Shown: positions 52,974 to 63,949 of the stretch, in pieces
Layout of the letters: every line of letters begins with the position of its first letter
How positions within the stretch are numbered: position 1 is the first letter of the stretch
Origin: Blepharisma stoltei
Lineage: Eukaryota; Ciliophora; Heterotrichea; Heterotrichida; Blepharismidae
DNA length: 64,000 nucleotides
Direction of reading: 5' to 3'
Assembly (NCBI GenBank): GCA_914767885.1
Contig: CAJZBQ010000014.1
Location: 558,001-622,000, forward strand
Notes under the pieces: generated by a model
What the model was told of the DNA's origin: nothing
Databases searched by the model: none
What the model saw: only the letters and a program-made list of their open reading frames with translations
Position numbers and translations under genes: made by a program

Positions 52974-53465
52974 TAAGGCTAATCGTTAAAAAGTTCCTTA
53001 AATTATATTTTTAATTTTAAACAATATATTCATCGTTTCTTTTAAAAATTATATAGTACCCCCCCCTCGTTTGTCGCATTTTCTAGTTTTTTGCCATTTG
53101 TCGCATTTTCTAGTTTTTTTTTATAAGAGAAAAAAAAAATTTTCAGGACCTCATTTGTCGCATTTTCTAGTTTTTTTTTTAAGCCAAAAAAAAATCGGTT
53201 CAGGACCTCGCTTGTCGCATTTTCTAGTTTTTTTTTTTCTCTCTATAAATTCCTAAAAAATTAAAATTCGTCAAGGGATCAGTTAGTGAAATTTCATCAT
53301 TTCTTCCCTTCAAAATCCTTGCTCCCATTCCTCAATCCCCACAGCTTGCTTCCCATTACCTGCTCCCATTGCTTAAGCCTCACCACTTGCCATTCACCAT
53401 TCTTATTCCCCTATCTTCATGCCTATTTCCTTATTTGATAGCTTAATTTCTAGTCATATTAATTA

Positions 53466-54728
53466 ATGGAGTTGCGCGAAATTGAGGACCAGCCGATAAA
53501 CATCCCGGCAATGATTCAAAGCATGGCCTATGGAGAGAGGAGGCTCAATGCAAAGCAGATCCAAGAGCGTCTTGCTGCTTGTGGCAAGGACATGAGCCTG
53601 ACGACGATCAGGCACTACACCAACAAGTTCAATCCTGAAGAGCACACTTTAGAGCTCAGGCGGAAGCTTGTGGACCATGGACTATCGCCTCCTCCTAAGA
53701 AAATCAAGTGGAATGATGGAGAGAGCATAGTCAAGAGGATCATTGACGTAGGTTTCTTTAAAAACGAAGAACTTGCGACAATCTTGGGGACTTCTAAACG
53801 GACTATTGAGCGAATTGCTGCAGAGAATACTGAGAGTGAATCTGACGAAGCGGCTGGAAGAGAAGAGGCACTATCCAGATCTCCCCTAAAGCATTGAAGT
53901 GATGAAGACTTTGCTGAGGTCATTAAGGAATGTGAGAAGGATACAGGCTTTGTCAGCAAGGCAAGTTTGAGGGCCCAATTCAAAAGAAAGACAGTTGACA
54001 TCAGCGAAGAACAGCTAGGAAAAGAGCTGAAGAAGAGGGGATATGCCTATAGGAAGAAGAGGTTGTTCTACAGCTAACTGAAGCTCATAAAGAGCAGAGA
54101 ATGTCCTGGGCTAGGTCTTTGATTGACTCAGATATCGCTTCATGGATCTTCAGTGATGAGTGCTATTTGCATCTCTTTCGTAACTCTAATTTGTGCAAAG
54201 AAGGGATAAACGCAACGATTGAAGAGCCTATCAATTGAAAAACCTCAATTATGATCTGGGGAGGAATTTCTATCGTTTTTGGCAAAATGCTCTTCATAAA
54301 GAAGGAGAAGTATGCAATCAATGCCCAGGTTTATATCAGAGACATTCTCCAGGGCTATATTGAGCCTTTAGATGGAGACTACACCTTCGTTCAGGATGGG
54401 GCAACAGCCCATACTGCAAGGCAGACTATGGAATATTGCAGAGAAAACGGGATTGATGTGAAGACTCAATCGCCGAAGAGCCCAGATCTCAATCCAATTG
54501 AGATGATCTGGGCCAATTTGAGAGAGGAAAGTGGAGAAAAGAAGGCCTGACAGCAAAGCCAGACTAATTGCTGCCATTCAGGAGTCATGGGACGAAATTT
54601 CTTTTGAGGAAGTGCAAAATTCCATTCTTAAGGTGAAAAATGAAAGAGCAAGCAGGTCATTGAAGCGCAAGGAGAATGGAGTTAATAAGCTAGCTAATTT
54701 AATCTATTCTCTAAAAAGGGGAGAGTAA
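53466..54728 (+). pseudogene. Tc1/mariner-family DD34E transposase, two frameshifts
   Basis: N-terminal half holds two helix-turn-helix-like regions (ERRLNAKQIQERLAACGKDM, NEELATILGTSKRTIERIA). The catalytic half has the first Asp in IFSDECYLHLF, the second in FVQDGATAHTAR, and Glu in SPDLNPIEMIW, with 34 residues between second Asp and Glu. The frame shifts at about 54075 (RLFYS/QLTEAHKEQR) and again at about 54530 (LREESGE/VEKRRPDSK). TGA codes for Trp at two places. Either the copy is dead, or single-base assembly errors are present; all catalytic residues survive. GC content is higher than in host genes. Confidence 0.88.
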
Positions 54729-55028
54729 ACTGGGGGAAGGACTGGGAAGGACTGGGAAGGACTGGGAAGGACTGGGAAGGACTGGGAAGGACTGGGAAGG
54801 ACTGGGAAGGACTGGGAAGGACTGGGAAGGACTGGGAAGGACTGGGAAGGACTGGGAAGGACTGGGAAGGACTGGGAAGGACTGGGAAGGACTGGGAAGG
54901 ACTGGGAAGGACTGGGAAGGACTGGGAAGGACTGGGAAGGACTGGGAAGGACTGGGAAGGACTGGGAAGGACTGGGAAGGACTGGAAAGGACTGGGAAGG
55001 ACTGGGAAGGACTGGGAAGGACTGGAAG
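54729..55028. repeat. 10-bp minisatellite, about 29 copies
   Basis: Head-to-tail units of GGGAAGGACT with only one or two variant units (GGAAAGGACT near the 3' end). It follows directly after the transposase stop codon and lies within the transposon. The minus-strand open frame across it (Pro/Ser/Gln repeats) is a by-product of the repeat. Confidence 0.97.
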
Positions 55029-55436
55029 GACTCGGGCCTGCTAACCCTCTGCAGGCAAATGTAAGGTAAACTCCTCTATAATTACTCAATTAAATTAATC
55101 AGAAACTATTTTTTAACAAAACTAAGATTTGCGACATCAAAAAAAAATTAAAAAAAACTAGAAATTGCGAAAAATGTATTTGCACTAGAAAATGCGACAA
55201 ACGAGGTCCTGTAAATTTTTTTTTTCCCTTAAAAAAAAACTAGAAAATGCGACAAACGAGGGGGGGGGTACTATATATGGCAGAAGTATTATATTTTTTT
55301 AAAGATCAATAATCTTATCTCAAATCATTTCATAAATTCAGGGTGGAATAAATGGCCAAAATACTTTAATTTATTAATTTATAAAAATTATTGAAGTTAA
55401 TACCAATAAATTTATATCCTTACATGCAAATTATTC

Positions 55437-56820
55437 TTAGTTTTTAGGAGAAACTATTGGACAAATTAATCCCCCTTTGTCTAAATAAGATCCAGTTAGA
55501 ACATAATCTCCAATCCTAATTGCACAGCTAGCACCTTTGAATATTCCTTCCTGAGTGAAAAGTCTTCTATAGACTAATCCTGTTTTATGCTCCCAGTCTT
55601 TAACTTCAATAGCTCCACCTACAACTGACCCATCTCCAAAAGCTTGAAATTGCCATGGAACTGCTCCTCCATAAACTCTCTGTGTGTATTCATCATATAA
55701 AATTTTTTCAGTCCTATCTCTCAGCCCTAGCTTGAACTTTTCATTCAAATTCCCATTGCTTGATTTTGTATATTCACTTATCCAATTATAATCAATTGAC
55801 GAATAAGCGACATAGTAGTCGCCAAATTTATTTTTAGTTATTCCAGTAATTGAAATTGCTTCTGTCTGATTTAGAGGCATACAGTCTGCAGTTGAATTTA
55901 CACTGAATTTGCAATAATAAATATATGTATTTGCTAATTGTAAAATATCAGACAATAAAGTAAGAAACTTTTGTGTTACTGGATTGGACCACCCTTGTCA
56001 ATCGGGAAGGTTTTCCAACGCGATGCCAGACGTTGCGTTTCCATCTTGGCTAAGAAGTGATCAGAAATTCGATTTTCGAATTCGGAAACTGAACCCCGTC
56101 TATGTACGCATGATGACGGATCATCTCTGACTCATGCAAGCCCTTGTCTGTGAGAAGGAACAACAGAGGCCGACAGAACTATAAGCAGGCTGAGGACGAA
56201 TGCAGCCTTCAGGCCTGCCAGAGTTTTTCTATAATCTTAATTAAGCTTGATTTTAGGATTGGACCACCATCTGAAGGCATTGGGATAGGCGTAAACTGCG
56301 TGAAATAGGCTTCATTATCTGTGTCTATAATAAAATCTCCAAAAATGCCTTGCAGATCTGGGTAAAAATTGAAGAAATTATAGTAATTTGCAGTGGTTTC
56401 TGTTATATTGAATATTTCGACCCTTGTCCCTCCTTCATGAAAGGCATGATTTAATACATATAAGGTGTTTGGCTTTACCAAGTATAACGCAAATGGATGA
56501 AATCCGACATCTGCAGGAAAATTTTGTATTGAAAGTTCAGTTATAGTAGGATTGTTGCTCGCGATTTTTTCAATGAGCAATAATCTTCCACTTTTGGCAT
56601 TTTTGGGCCCTTCTGTATATATAGAAATCAAGTCATCTTCAGCTGCAATAACGCTATCTTCATAATAAGTGAAGTCAATAAAGCTTCCGGTCGAATTTAA
56701 CCGAGAACAGCTTTCGTAGTGATGGAGCACCACATCTTTATCTGGATGAAGTATCCTTCGGTATTGAAGCCATCCTACAATAGCAAGAAATGAAAATAAT
56801 GCAAGTAATATTTTGGACAT
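55437..56820 (-). CDS. Paraoxonase/arylesterase-like membrane-anchored protein, split by an insert
   Basis: 368 aa after removing 277 bp from TA to TA (56254 to 55977), which joins SDGGPIL-TQKFLTLLSDIL. Starts with a signal anchor (ILLALFSFLAIVGWLQYRR). Paraoxonase-like features are GFHPFALYLVKPNTLYVLNH, GGTRVEIFNITE, GDFIIDTDNEAYFTQ, ISITGITKNKFGDYYVAYSS and GGAIEVKDW. The fold is a six-bladed calcium-dependent lactonase propeller. Key Asp/Asn calcium ligands are only partly recognisable, so activity is unproven. Members usually have 355-360 aa. Confidence 0.75.
55978..56254 (+). mobile_element. Retroposon-like insert in the paraoxonase gene
   Basis: Exact 13-bp repeats GGATTGGACCACC lie at 55981-55993 and 56256-56268. 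The GC-rich body ends in a CTATAATCTTAATTAAGCTT tail. Excision at the outer TA pair restores the frame. Because each TA sits just outside its repeat copy by different distances, repeat-to-repeat deletion (275 bp) would not restore it. Confidence 0.85.
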
Positions 56821-57452
56821 TATACACGTGTTATTAAATTAAATTTAATTTGTTTCCAATAATCATAATATAGTGCCATTAAATGCTGGGTTTTTGGAAA
56901 TAAAATTAGATTAGAAAGATTCGATGTCCTTCGCTTTGGTTATAGCGCTCGACTCCTTATTGATTTTTGAGAAAAATACTCTTAAAGAAATATTCCTTTT
57001 GTCGTTTCAAAATATTCTGAAAAGTCAATTTAAAACTGACAAATAGGAGATATAAGACGAAATTTTTAAATTTAACTTTGACATTTTAGATTTTCTTGAA
57101 TTTTTAAATCAAAATTTACTTTTAAAAGTCATATGCTTTAAGATCTATTAAGGGGTACGTGCTATATCAATATAGCATTCAACTGTATAATACTAATCGC
57201 TGATAATATTAAATCAAAAAACTATGCTTGGGATAATCGAATTCTGCATTTTTCAAATGAGAAAAGTAAAAATAAAAATTTCATTCCAAGAAAAGGTCAT
57301 CAAAGATTAAACAAGAATCAAAACAGCAACTTCTGGTAATAAATTTGCAAAGAATTGTCGTTTCAATAAATTCTTTAGAATTCTCATTCCATTTTTATAG
57401 GCACAAAAGCATAATGTGCTTAAAAATCCAGCTAAACTAGCCAATAATCATA
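56821..57452. other. Intergenic, divergent promoters, no gene seen
   Basis: AT-rich DNA between the starts of the paraoxonase-like and LITAF-like genes. A small palindromic patch (GCTATATCAATATAGC at about 57171) is the only structure noted. Confidence 0.45.
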
Positions 57453-58550
57453 ATGGAACCTGACTGCACAACTCCTCTTCAAATAGAATCTAATTCAATT
57501 ATCTCATCAGAACCCTCACCTCGTGGTACGCCCATGGTATCTGATCAGCCAAATCCTATATTTTCAGACCAGCGCTACGCATCCTCCGATTCTTTTGAAA
57601 CCCCAGAAAGACAAGGAACCGAGTTTTCATCTTCAGCAATATTCGGATTTTCAAGAAATTCAACTGAAAAGATCCACCCTCATTCCAAGCTTCTCCGTAT
57701 CACTCAAATGAGACCAGGCGACAGAAGGCCGCGCGAAATTTTGTTACCAATTTTTTATCACCAAAGGCATACACCGAAATACCGAGAGCACGCCAATTTA
57801 AGCATGCAAACAGAGCCTAAATCATTAAGCCAAATATTAGAAGGTCTGAGAGAAAACCCAAGATCAAAATTTGGGTCTAGAAGCAGAGTTCATAGAAGTA
57901 ACAGGAAAAGAGTATCATTTGGGAGTGATTTAGGAGACCCAATTGAAATTGAAGGATTCAGCTCAATTGGGAGATCAAGCGGGCAAAGTTTCTTTGACTC
58001 AATTTTGTCGATACCAAAAGATAAAGATAAGTTTTCGAATTCTTCTCTGGATAGCTTGGAGATTGAAGAAATTATTCCAACAAAAGCAAAGGAAAGCATG
58101 GCCACGATACCTACTGCTACAAATTCAGTTGCTGAGCCGAAATCGTCAGCTATTTATCCCTTAAGTAAAAATCAAGCCATGCAGCTTGTTGAAGAAGAAA
58201 AGATTATAACTACACAGGCAGGTACTGTTAGTACACAAGGAAACGTTGATAATGAAGAGGTCCCAGATTTATTCTACGAACGAGAAGTATTTGAGTACGA
58301 GCAGGAAGCCAAAGCAAGCTCAGTGTTCCAGCAGGTTTCTGAGTTCAATGAATACCCTGCTGTAATTTATTGTGAAAATTGTAAAAAAGAAATAATAACA
58401 ACGGTGAAGCCAGAAATCAAACAAGAAAAAGGCTTTTTCAAAAAACTTGACTCCTTTCTATGCTGCTGCTCAAATTTATGGATGAAAAGTCATGTACTTG
58501 TGCATTCTTGCCCTATATGCAATCAAGAAATTGCGAAGGTGAGTGCTTAA
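57453..58550 (+). CDS. LITAF-like zinc-ribbon protein, 365 aa
   Basis: ATG to TAA, no intron and no TGA. The first 290 residues are low complexity (Ser/Pro/Glu rich) with basic patches. The last 75 residues fit the LITAF pattern: a CxxC knuckle (VIYCENCKKEIITTVKPE), an amphipathic/hydrophobic stretch with Cys (GFFKKLDSFLCCCSNLWM), then HxCPxC (LVHSCPICNQEIAK). LITAF domains insert monotopically into endosomal membranes and bind zinc. The long N-terminal extension is unusual. Confidence 0.8.
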   Translation: MEPDCTTPLQIESNSIISSEPSPRGTPMVSDQPNPIFSDQRYASSDSFETPERQGTEFSSSAIFGFSRNSTEKIHPHSKLLRITQMRPGDRRPREILLPIFYHQRHTPKYREHANLSMQTEPKSLSQILEGLRENPRSKFGSRSRVHRSNRKRVSFGSDLGDPIEIEGFSSIGRSSGQSFFDSILSIPKDKDKFSNSSLDSLEIEEIIPTKAKESMATIPTATNSVAEPKSSAIYPLSKNQAMQLVEEEKIITTQAGTVSTQGNVDNEEVPDLFYEREVFEYEQEAKASSVFQQVSEFNEYPAVIYCENCKKEIITTVKPEIKQEKGFFKKLDSFLCCCSNLWMKSHVLVHSCPICNQEIAKVSA

Positions 58551-58628
58551 TTCTTATAATTTTAATTATCAATGCATTCAAGCAACCAGAGATAATAAAA
58601 TTAGCGTTCATACACTCGTATATAATTC

Positions 58629-60413
58629 TTAAGCCCACAGCCCTCTTTTAATCCTCTTGTAACAATATCCATTCGTTTCTGTATACCTCATCTTCTTTAA
58701 TAAATCCAGCTGCTCCGGATCAAGCATGCATTTAAAATATTTGATGTTATCTTTGCTTTCAAAATTCAGGGCATAGCTTAGAAGCATTTTCTTTGTCTTT
58801 TTGTCTCCAGATCTCTTTAGAATTGTAAAAATAAGACTATCTTCTCTAGCATCAGGCAACAATTTTATATCGATTCCGATCTCTTCAATCAGGCATTTTA
58901 ATAGGTTTAAGTCACCTTTTTTAACTGCAATTTGCAGCAGTTTTAGGTATCCTGCCCATTCACTATTGGGATTATCTGTAGCAAAATCTAGCTTTACTAT
59001 ATAAAAGTAATACCTGATGAAATCTATATTACCATTATATGCAGCTCGAGTAAGTGAATTGACTAAGCATGACTTAGGCGTTGGCTCCGTTTCTCCTAAC
59101 TTTTCCCTTATTTACCCTCTTGGCTAGCAAACAAAACTGCTAGAAAAATCCCTGTTTTTTGAAAAATTAGCTTTAAAATATTTTAATAAAAAAAAATATT
59201 AAAAAATAATTCATTATATATAGAATTAATAATTGTAATAACAAGATCTCCAGTAGTATTATTAAATTTAACAACTTGCATCTTCTTAAACATAAGTTTT
59301 ATATGGTAAATTAGATTCTTATTTCAAATATTAACAAACTTAGATTTTTTAAATTGAGAAAAATTGTTTTTATGTGATTTTATAAAATTTTAGCAAGTAT
59401 AAAAATTTTGTTTACTAACCACCTGGAGAGTTAGCAAGCATATAAGCCATTAAAAAAATTTTACATAAAAATGATATCATAAGCTAATTGCATTAATTTA
59501 GATTTTTGCATGCTACACAAATTAAAGTAAATTTTTCTTTGTAAATATTTAAAAATTGGAAGTTTTTGAAAGTAAAAAAATTATTAATCAATACTTTTTT
59601 ATATAAATATTCACTCCCTCCACCACAAGCAAAAAAACTTCTCAACTCCTAAGGTGAAAGTAAGGGAAAGAGTTTTTTAGGATTAAAGATCATTCTAAAA
59701 TATGTGATAAGAAAGTCCAGCACTTCAGTAGACCCTTGTGCAACTGAGCTGCTTATAGCTACTTCAAGTATGGAGTGTTCTTTAAAATCTGTAATCCCCA
59801 TCACGAATCTAATAAATTTCAGCGACTCAATTGATCCTCCTTTGACAGCCGACTTAATAAGTATTTCGCTTCGATTTGGAGTTATTCCTACTTCTCTCCA
59901 GAGATATTCCAAAATATCCGCCCTATCAAGTCTGGCAGCTCTATCCAATAAAAAGCTTTCGTCGCTTGAAAGGCCAAGCTCTTTGTGTAAGACAATCATC
60001 ATTTCATATTGCCCTGAAGATGCCGCATGTTCAAATAGGTTGTACTTAGATGAGTTCACGACATGGATATAAATTCCAAAAGAATCAATTATATGTTTGA
60101 CTGAATCAATTTCTCCACGACTCACCAGGTCAAAAAGATATTCAATCAGCATCTGCTCAGTGCATTTATCATAAAAACATAAAAAAGGAAACAAGTCTAG
60201 CATGTGGAGGGCTCCATCTAGGTTTTGATTCCACAGTAGCCGTTGAAAAGCGTTAAATGTCAACAAGATAAATTGCTCATGACGCAACTCTTCTAGTTCT
60301 TTTAGGGTTCCGAACAAGTCTAGCAGATTTTCTGTTTCTGCATAGTTGTTGATGGCGTCAATGAGGCTATCTTTTTCATAAATGTCATCTTGGCTTGACA
60401 TATTACAATCCAT
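58629..60413 (-). CDS. Ankyrin-type repeat protein, 406 aa, split by a 564-bp IES
   Basis: TA-to-TA removal joins FNPKKLFPL-GETEPTPKSC in frame. Chosen ATG: MDCNMSSQDDIYEKD; the frame extends upstream without another ATG. Helical repeat units recur: VSRGEIDSVKHIIDSFGIYI, LFEHAASSGQYEMMIVLHKE, RAARLDRADILEYLWREVGI, KSAVKGGSIESLKFIRFVMG, TRAAYNGNIDFIRYYF and AVKKGDLNLLKCLIEEIG. These are diverged ankyrin-like repeats seen in ciliate and giant-virus-type proteins. Protein interaction is inferred. Confidence 0.8.
59097..59660. mobile_element. TA-bounded MITE-type IES in the ankyrin gene
   Basis: TA at 59097-59098 and 59661-59662. The left inner end reads TTACCCTCTTGGCTAGCAAACAAAA followed by a CCCTGTTTTTTG block, and the right reads CACTCCCTCCACCACAAGC. 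A second motif pair (TTTGTTTACTAACCACCTGG) lies at about 59410. Only this TA pair both avoids a TAG and keeps the frame. Confidence 0.8.
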
Positions 60414-60744
60414 ATTAGAAAAGAATAGATATGGCCCAATCAAAATGCAATTCACTTTTAATAATAAAAATAAGAGAAATCTATACGTTGCTCAATACTG
60501 AAATTTAATAATTAAGGGTTTCTCCAACAAAATAGATAATTTTTAATTTTTTGCGGACAAATATTTAATTATAAAAATATGAATTTCAAGTTATTAGAAC
60601 TTAAAACTGGCGATATATTTAATTTAATATGCACAGCTAGAGAATTAAAAATATAGCACTCATTTTAGGACTATTTAATTAACATCTTTTAATGATGCTC
60701 ATCAGTAAATATTGAAAACTAGAAAATTGGCTGATATTCGTATT
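60414..60744. other. Intergenic, no gene seen
   Basis: AT-rich leader region upstream of the ankyrin gene. No frame, hairpin or repeat copy recognised. Confidence 0.45.
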
Positions 60745-60758
60745 ATTAGAAATATATC

Positions 60759-61168
60759 TTATCTTATCTTATAAAATTTATAACGCTTAACGTCCACTAC
60801 GAGCTGCCACCATATTTGTACACGTGTCGGGCCTGGGGACCTCTGGATCGATCCCTTTTGATCACTAAAGCACGGACAAATAAGGCGTTCCGACTTCGAC
60901 GGGCTTCGCTGCTGCCACGGCTTTATTTCGACTCAGCTCCTGCGCGTATTCCGCCTAAGGGCCCACCTTCCTTCGGGTGTGCTGAGGGGTAAAAACTCAA
61001 GGTCTTGAGCGCACTGAGGAGCAGTTCCTCTGGTTATCCCCAAAGTTAAACTGCTGTTGCTGTGCAGAAGTTCTCGAGGTAAAAAACCCAACCCCATAAA
61101 TAAAATTGCTTGAGTGAGAGAAAGTTAGCGGAGCTAACTTCGCTTGAGCGAAAGCCATTTTATTTTAT
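60759..61168 (-). mobile_element. GC-rich retroposon-like insert with 14-bp target duplication
   Basis: Exact repeats ATTAGAAATATATC at 60745-60758 and 61169-61182. The left end is a tandem tail (TTATCTTATCTTATAAAATT), like the left end of the phosphotransferase-gene insert, so the same orientation is proposed. The body contains GGATCGATCCC, which resembles a pol III B box. A short hairpin lies at the right (GCTTGAGTGAGAG...CTTCGCTTGAGCGAAAG). It lies 46 bp upstream of the Rab start codon. Confidence 0.8.
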
Positions 61169-61227
61169 ATTAGAAATATATCAAAATCAAAATAATGCTA
61201 TGGTAAATATATTTTATATCAAAATAA

Positions 61228-62105
<878 letters not shown>

Positions 62106-62161
62106 TAATTCTAACAAGCTGCAAACAAAATAATCCTCAATTTTAGCAATATATATTTACT

Positions 62162-63244
62162 TACTCCCCCCGTGAGTTAACAATAGTATTGGGAAAATCC
62201 CTAATTTTTGGGTGAAAACAACCCTCCGTTAGCGAACAAAAAAATATTTTGATTATAAGTGATAATTATTAAAACGAAATCTCTAGTAAAGTCTATCAAA
62301 TTAACTATAAATTATCGTGCAATTTTTTATCATCGCATTCTACGCTTCATTGACTTCGATGATTTTTATAAAAATTTCGATTTTTTTCAGATTGTTGCTG
62401 ACCATGAATTAGGCCCGACACTTATGTATTAAAGCTCTTTATAATTTAAAATCTGTTCATTATATCAAATAAGTCGCTGCAATTCTGTCATCGAATTTTA
62501 TGCTTCATTGACTTTCACATTTTATAAAATTTTCGATTTTTTTGAGATTGTTGCTGAAGATGAATTAGGCTTGACACTTTATGTATTCATGCTCTTTCAA
62601 AGTAAAGCTTTTTAATATCAAATTAACCGTAACTTATCCTGCAATTTTTGCTTTCGTATTCTATGCTTCGTTAACTTCAATCAACTTCGACATTTTAATG
62701 AAAAAAAATCGATTTTTGTTGCGCATGAATTAGGCTGGATACTTTATGTATTAAAGCTCTTTACAAGTAAAGCCTATTTATTATATTAGTCACATCTCAT
62801 CCTGTAATTTTTGGAAAACTATTTATTTTTTATTTTATAGGCTAAAATTTTAATTAAAATATCACATTTATTTGTTTATTATTAATCGCTTAAAACTATA
62901 AAATCAATTGCCGTCATAATGTATTTTTTATATAAATATAAAATATTGTTAGAGGCTTCTAAAAGGATATCTTTAATTTCAAATTAATTTAATCATTAAG
63001 CCACTTTAAAAATTAGCGCGTAGCTCATCCCTTTGATAGAGTCTGTCTTGATTTTTCAACTATCTATTACATTTTTCTCGATAAAGAAATCTATACAGGG
63101 GTATGGACTATATTAAGCTAATTAAATTATTTAGGAGAGGGATTCATTTTTTAAAAATTACTATAAAATTTATATATAAATTTAAAAAAAAGTCCCTCTG
63201 TGAGCGAACAAAATTTTTTGTTCGCTCACTGAGAGGGAGGGAGC
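62162..63244. mobile_element. Composite MITE-type IES with internal tandem repeats
   Basis: TA at 62162-62163 and 63245-63246. The left carries ACTCCCCCCGTGAGTTAAC, the CCCTAATTTTTGGGTG block and GCGAACAAAAAAATATTTTG. The right ends with the closing hairpin CTGTGAGCGAACAAAATTTT / GTTCGCTCACTGAG. Between them lie about three tandem units and AT-rich filler. It is intergenic, between Rab and the 229-aa gene. Confidence 0.75.
62311..62790. repeat. About three diverged tandem units of ~155 bp
   Basis: Each unit contains in order GCAATTTT..., TTCTATGCTTCATTGACTTC, AAAATTTCGATTTTTTT, GATGAATTAGGCTTGACACT, TTATGTATTAAAGCTCTTT and a ...TATATCAAAT link. Units begin near 62311, 62471 and 62626 and differ by roughly 15-20 percent. 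A partial fourth (CATCCTGTAATTTTTGG) follows. Confidence 0.85.
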
Positions 63245-63259
63245 TAGCAAAAATAATTT

Positions 63260-63949
63260 CTAACTGATATTTGAAGCATACTCTCTAAGCTTCAATTCTG
63301 CATATTTTACTATATCTTTAATTGTGTCCGGCTTATTATCCCTTTGAAAATTAAGAGCAATCATTTCTCTCTCTTTCTTATAATAAAATTCTGGCTTGTA
63401 CCAAAATGGATCAAAGCTTCTTGTTAAAATATTGAAATAATAATAAACTGCAGTGATTCAATCCCCCAATGTCACCGTCTTATGTCTCAAGTAGTTGTCA
63501 AGATCATACCTTTTATTTCTATTCAAATTATAAGCTGCAAGCCTTGAAAAATGCTCTACCACGTTTGGATCTTTTAAAGCTCCATAGTGATATGGAGGCA
63601 GCACAATTTTCTCAAAGTTATGGTTTCCTTGAAGATCTACATGATAGATCATTTTTGATTCAGGATCCCAATTAGAAAACGTAAATGTTGTAGGGTACCC
63701 TTCTCTTAATCTTACATATTCAGTATTAATGTAATGCTCTCTTCTCGAATACAAAACTCAGTTTGGGACCCAGATTTTTCGTTCCCACTCCTCTTGGAAA
63801 AAAGTCCTATGAATTTCATGTCCAAAAAGATAAGCAGCTGCCAAATATAAAAGCTTCCTATATCTTCTCTGCTGTTTTTCCTCAAGGATTTTAACTCCTC
63901 TCAAGTAAGCCTTTATATTTTCACTTTTAATTCTGGAGAACCAGGACAT
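63260..63949 (-). CDS. Hypothetical protein, 229 aa, probably mitochondrial or membrane-linked
   Basis: ATG to TAG with two TGA-encoded Trp (VPNW-VLYSRREHY and TLGDW-ITAVYYYF). The N-terminus (MSWFSRIKSENIKAYLRGVK) is amphipathic and basic, followed by a helix (RYRKLLYLAAAYLFGHEIHR). The rest is rich in aromatic residues (FWYKPEFYYKKEREMIALNF). Its composition resembles lineage-specific subunits of ciliate mitochondrial complexes, but I recognise no family. Confidence 0.7.

Larger units (their letters stand above)
53054..55273 (+). mobile_element. Tc1/mariner transposon (complete, frameshifted transposase)
   Basis: Inverted ends start TAGTACCCCCCC and end GGGGGGGTACTA, with TA at both borders. 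Each end carries repeats of TTTGTCGCATTTTCTAGTTT (three on the left, two or three on the right). Between them lie a transposase gene and a 10-bp minisatellite. The element sits between NBR1 and the paraoxonase gene and is about 2.2 kb. Confidence 0.93.

Noticed and set aside
53071-53256. Frame with repeated SHFLVF units
   Set aside because: Translation of the repeated TTTGTCGCATTTTCTAG units of the transposon end.
54694-55089. Long minus-strand Pro/Ser/Gln/Phe repeat frame
   Set aside because: It is the mechanical translation of the 10-bp minisatellite inside the transposon, with no start context or similarity outside the array.
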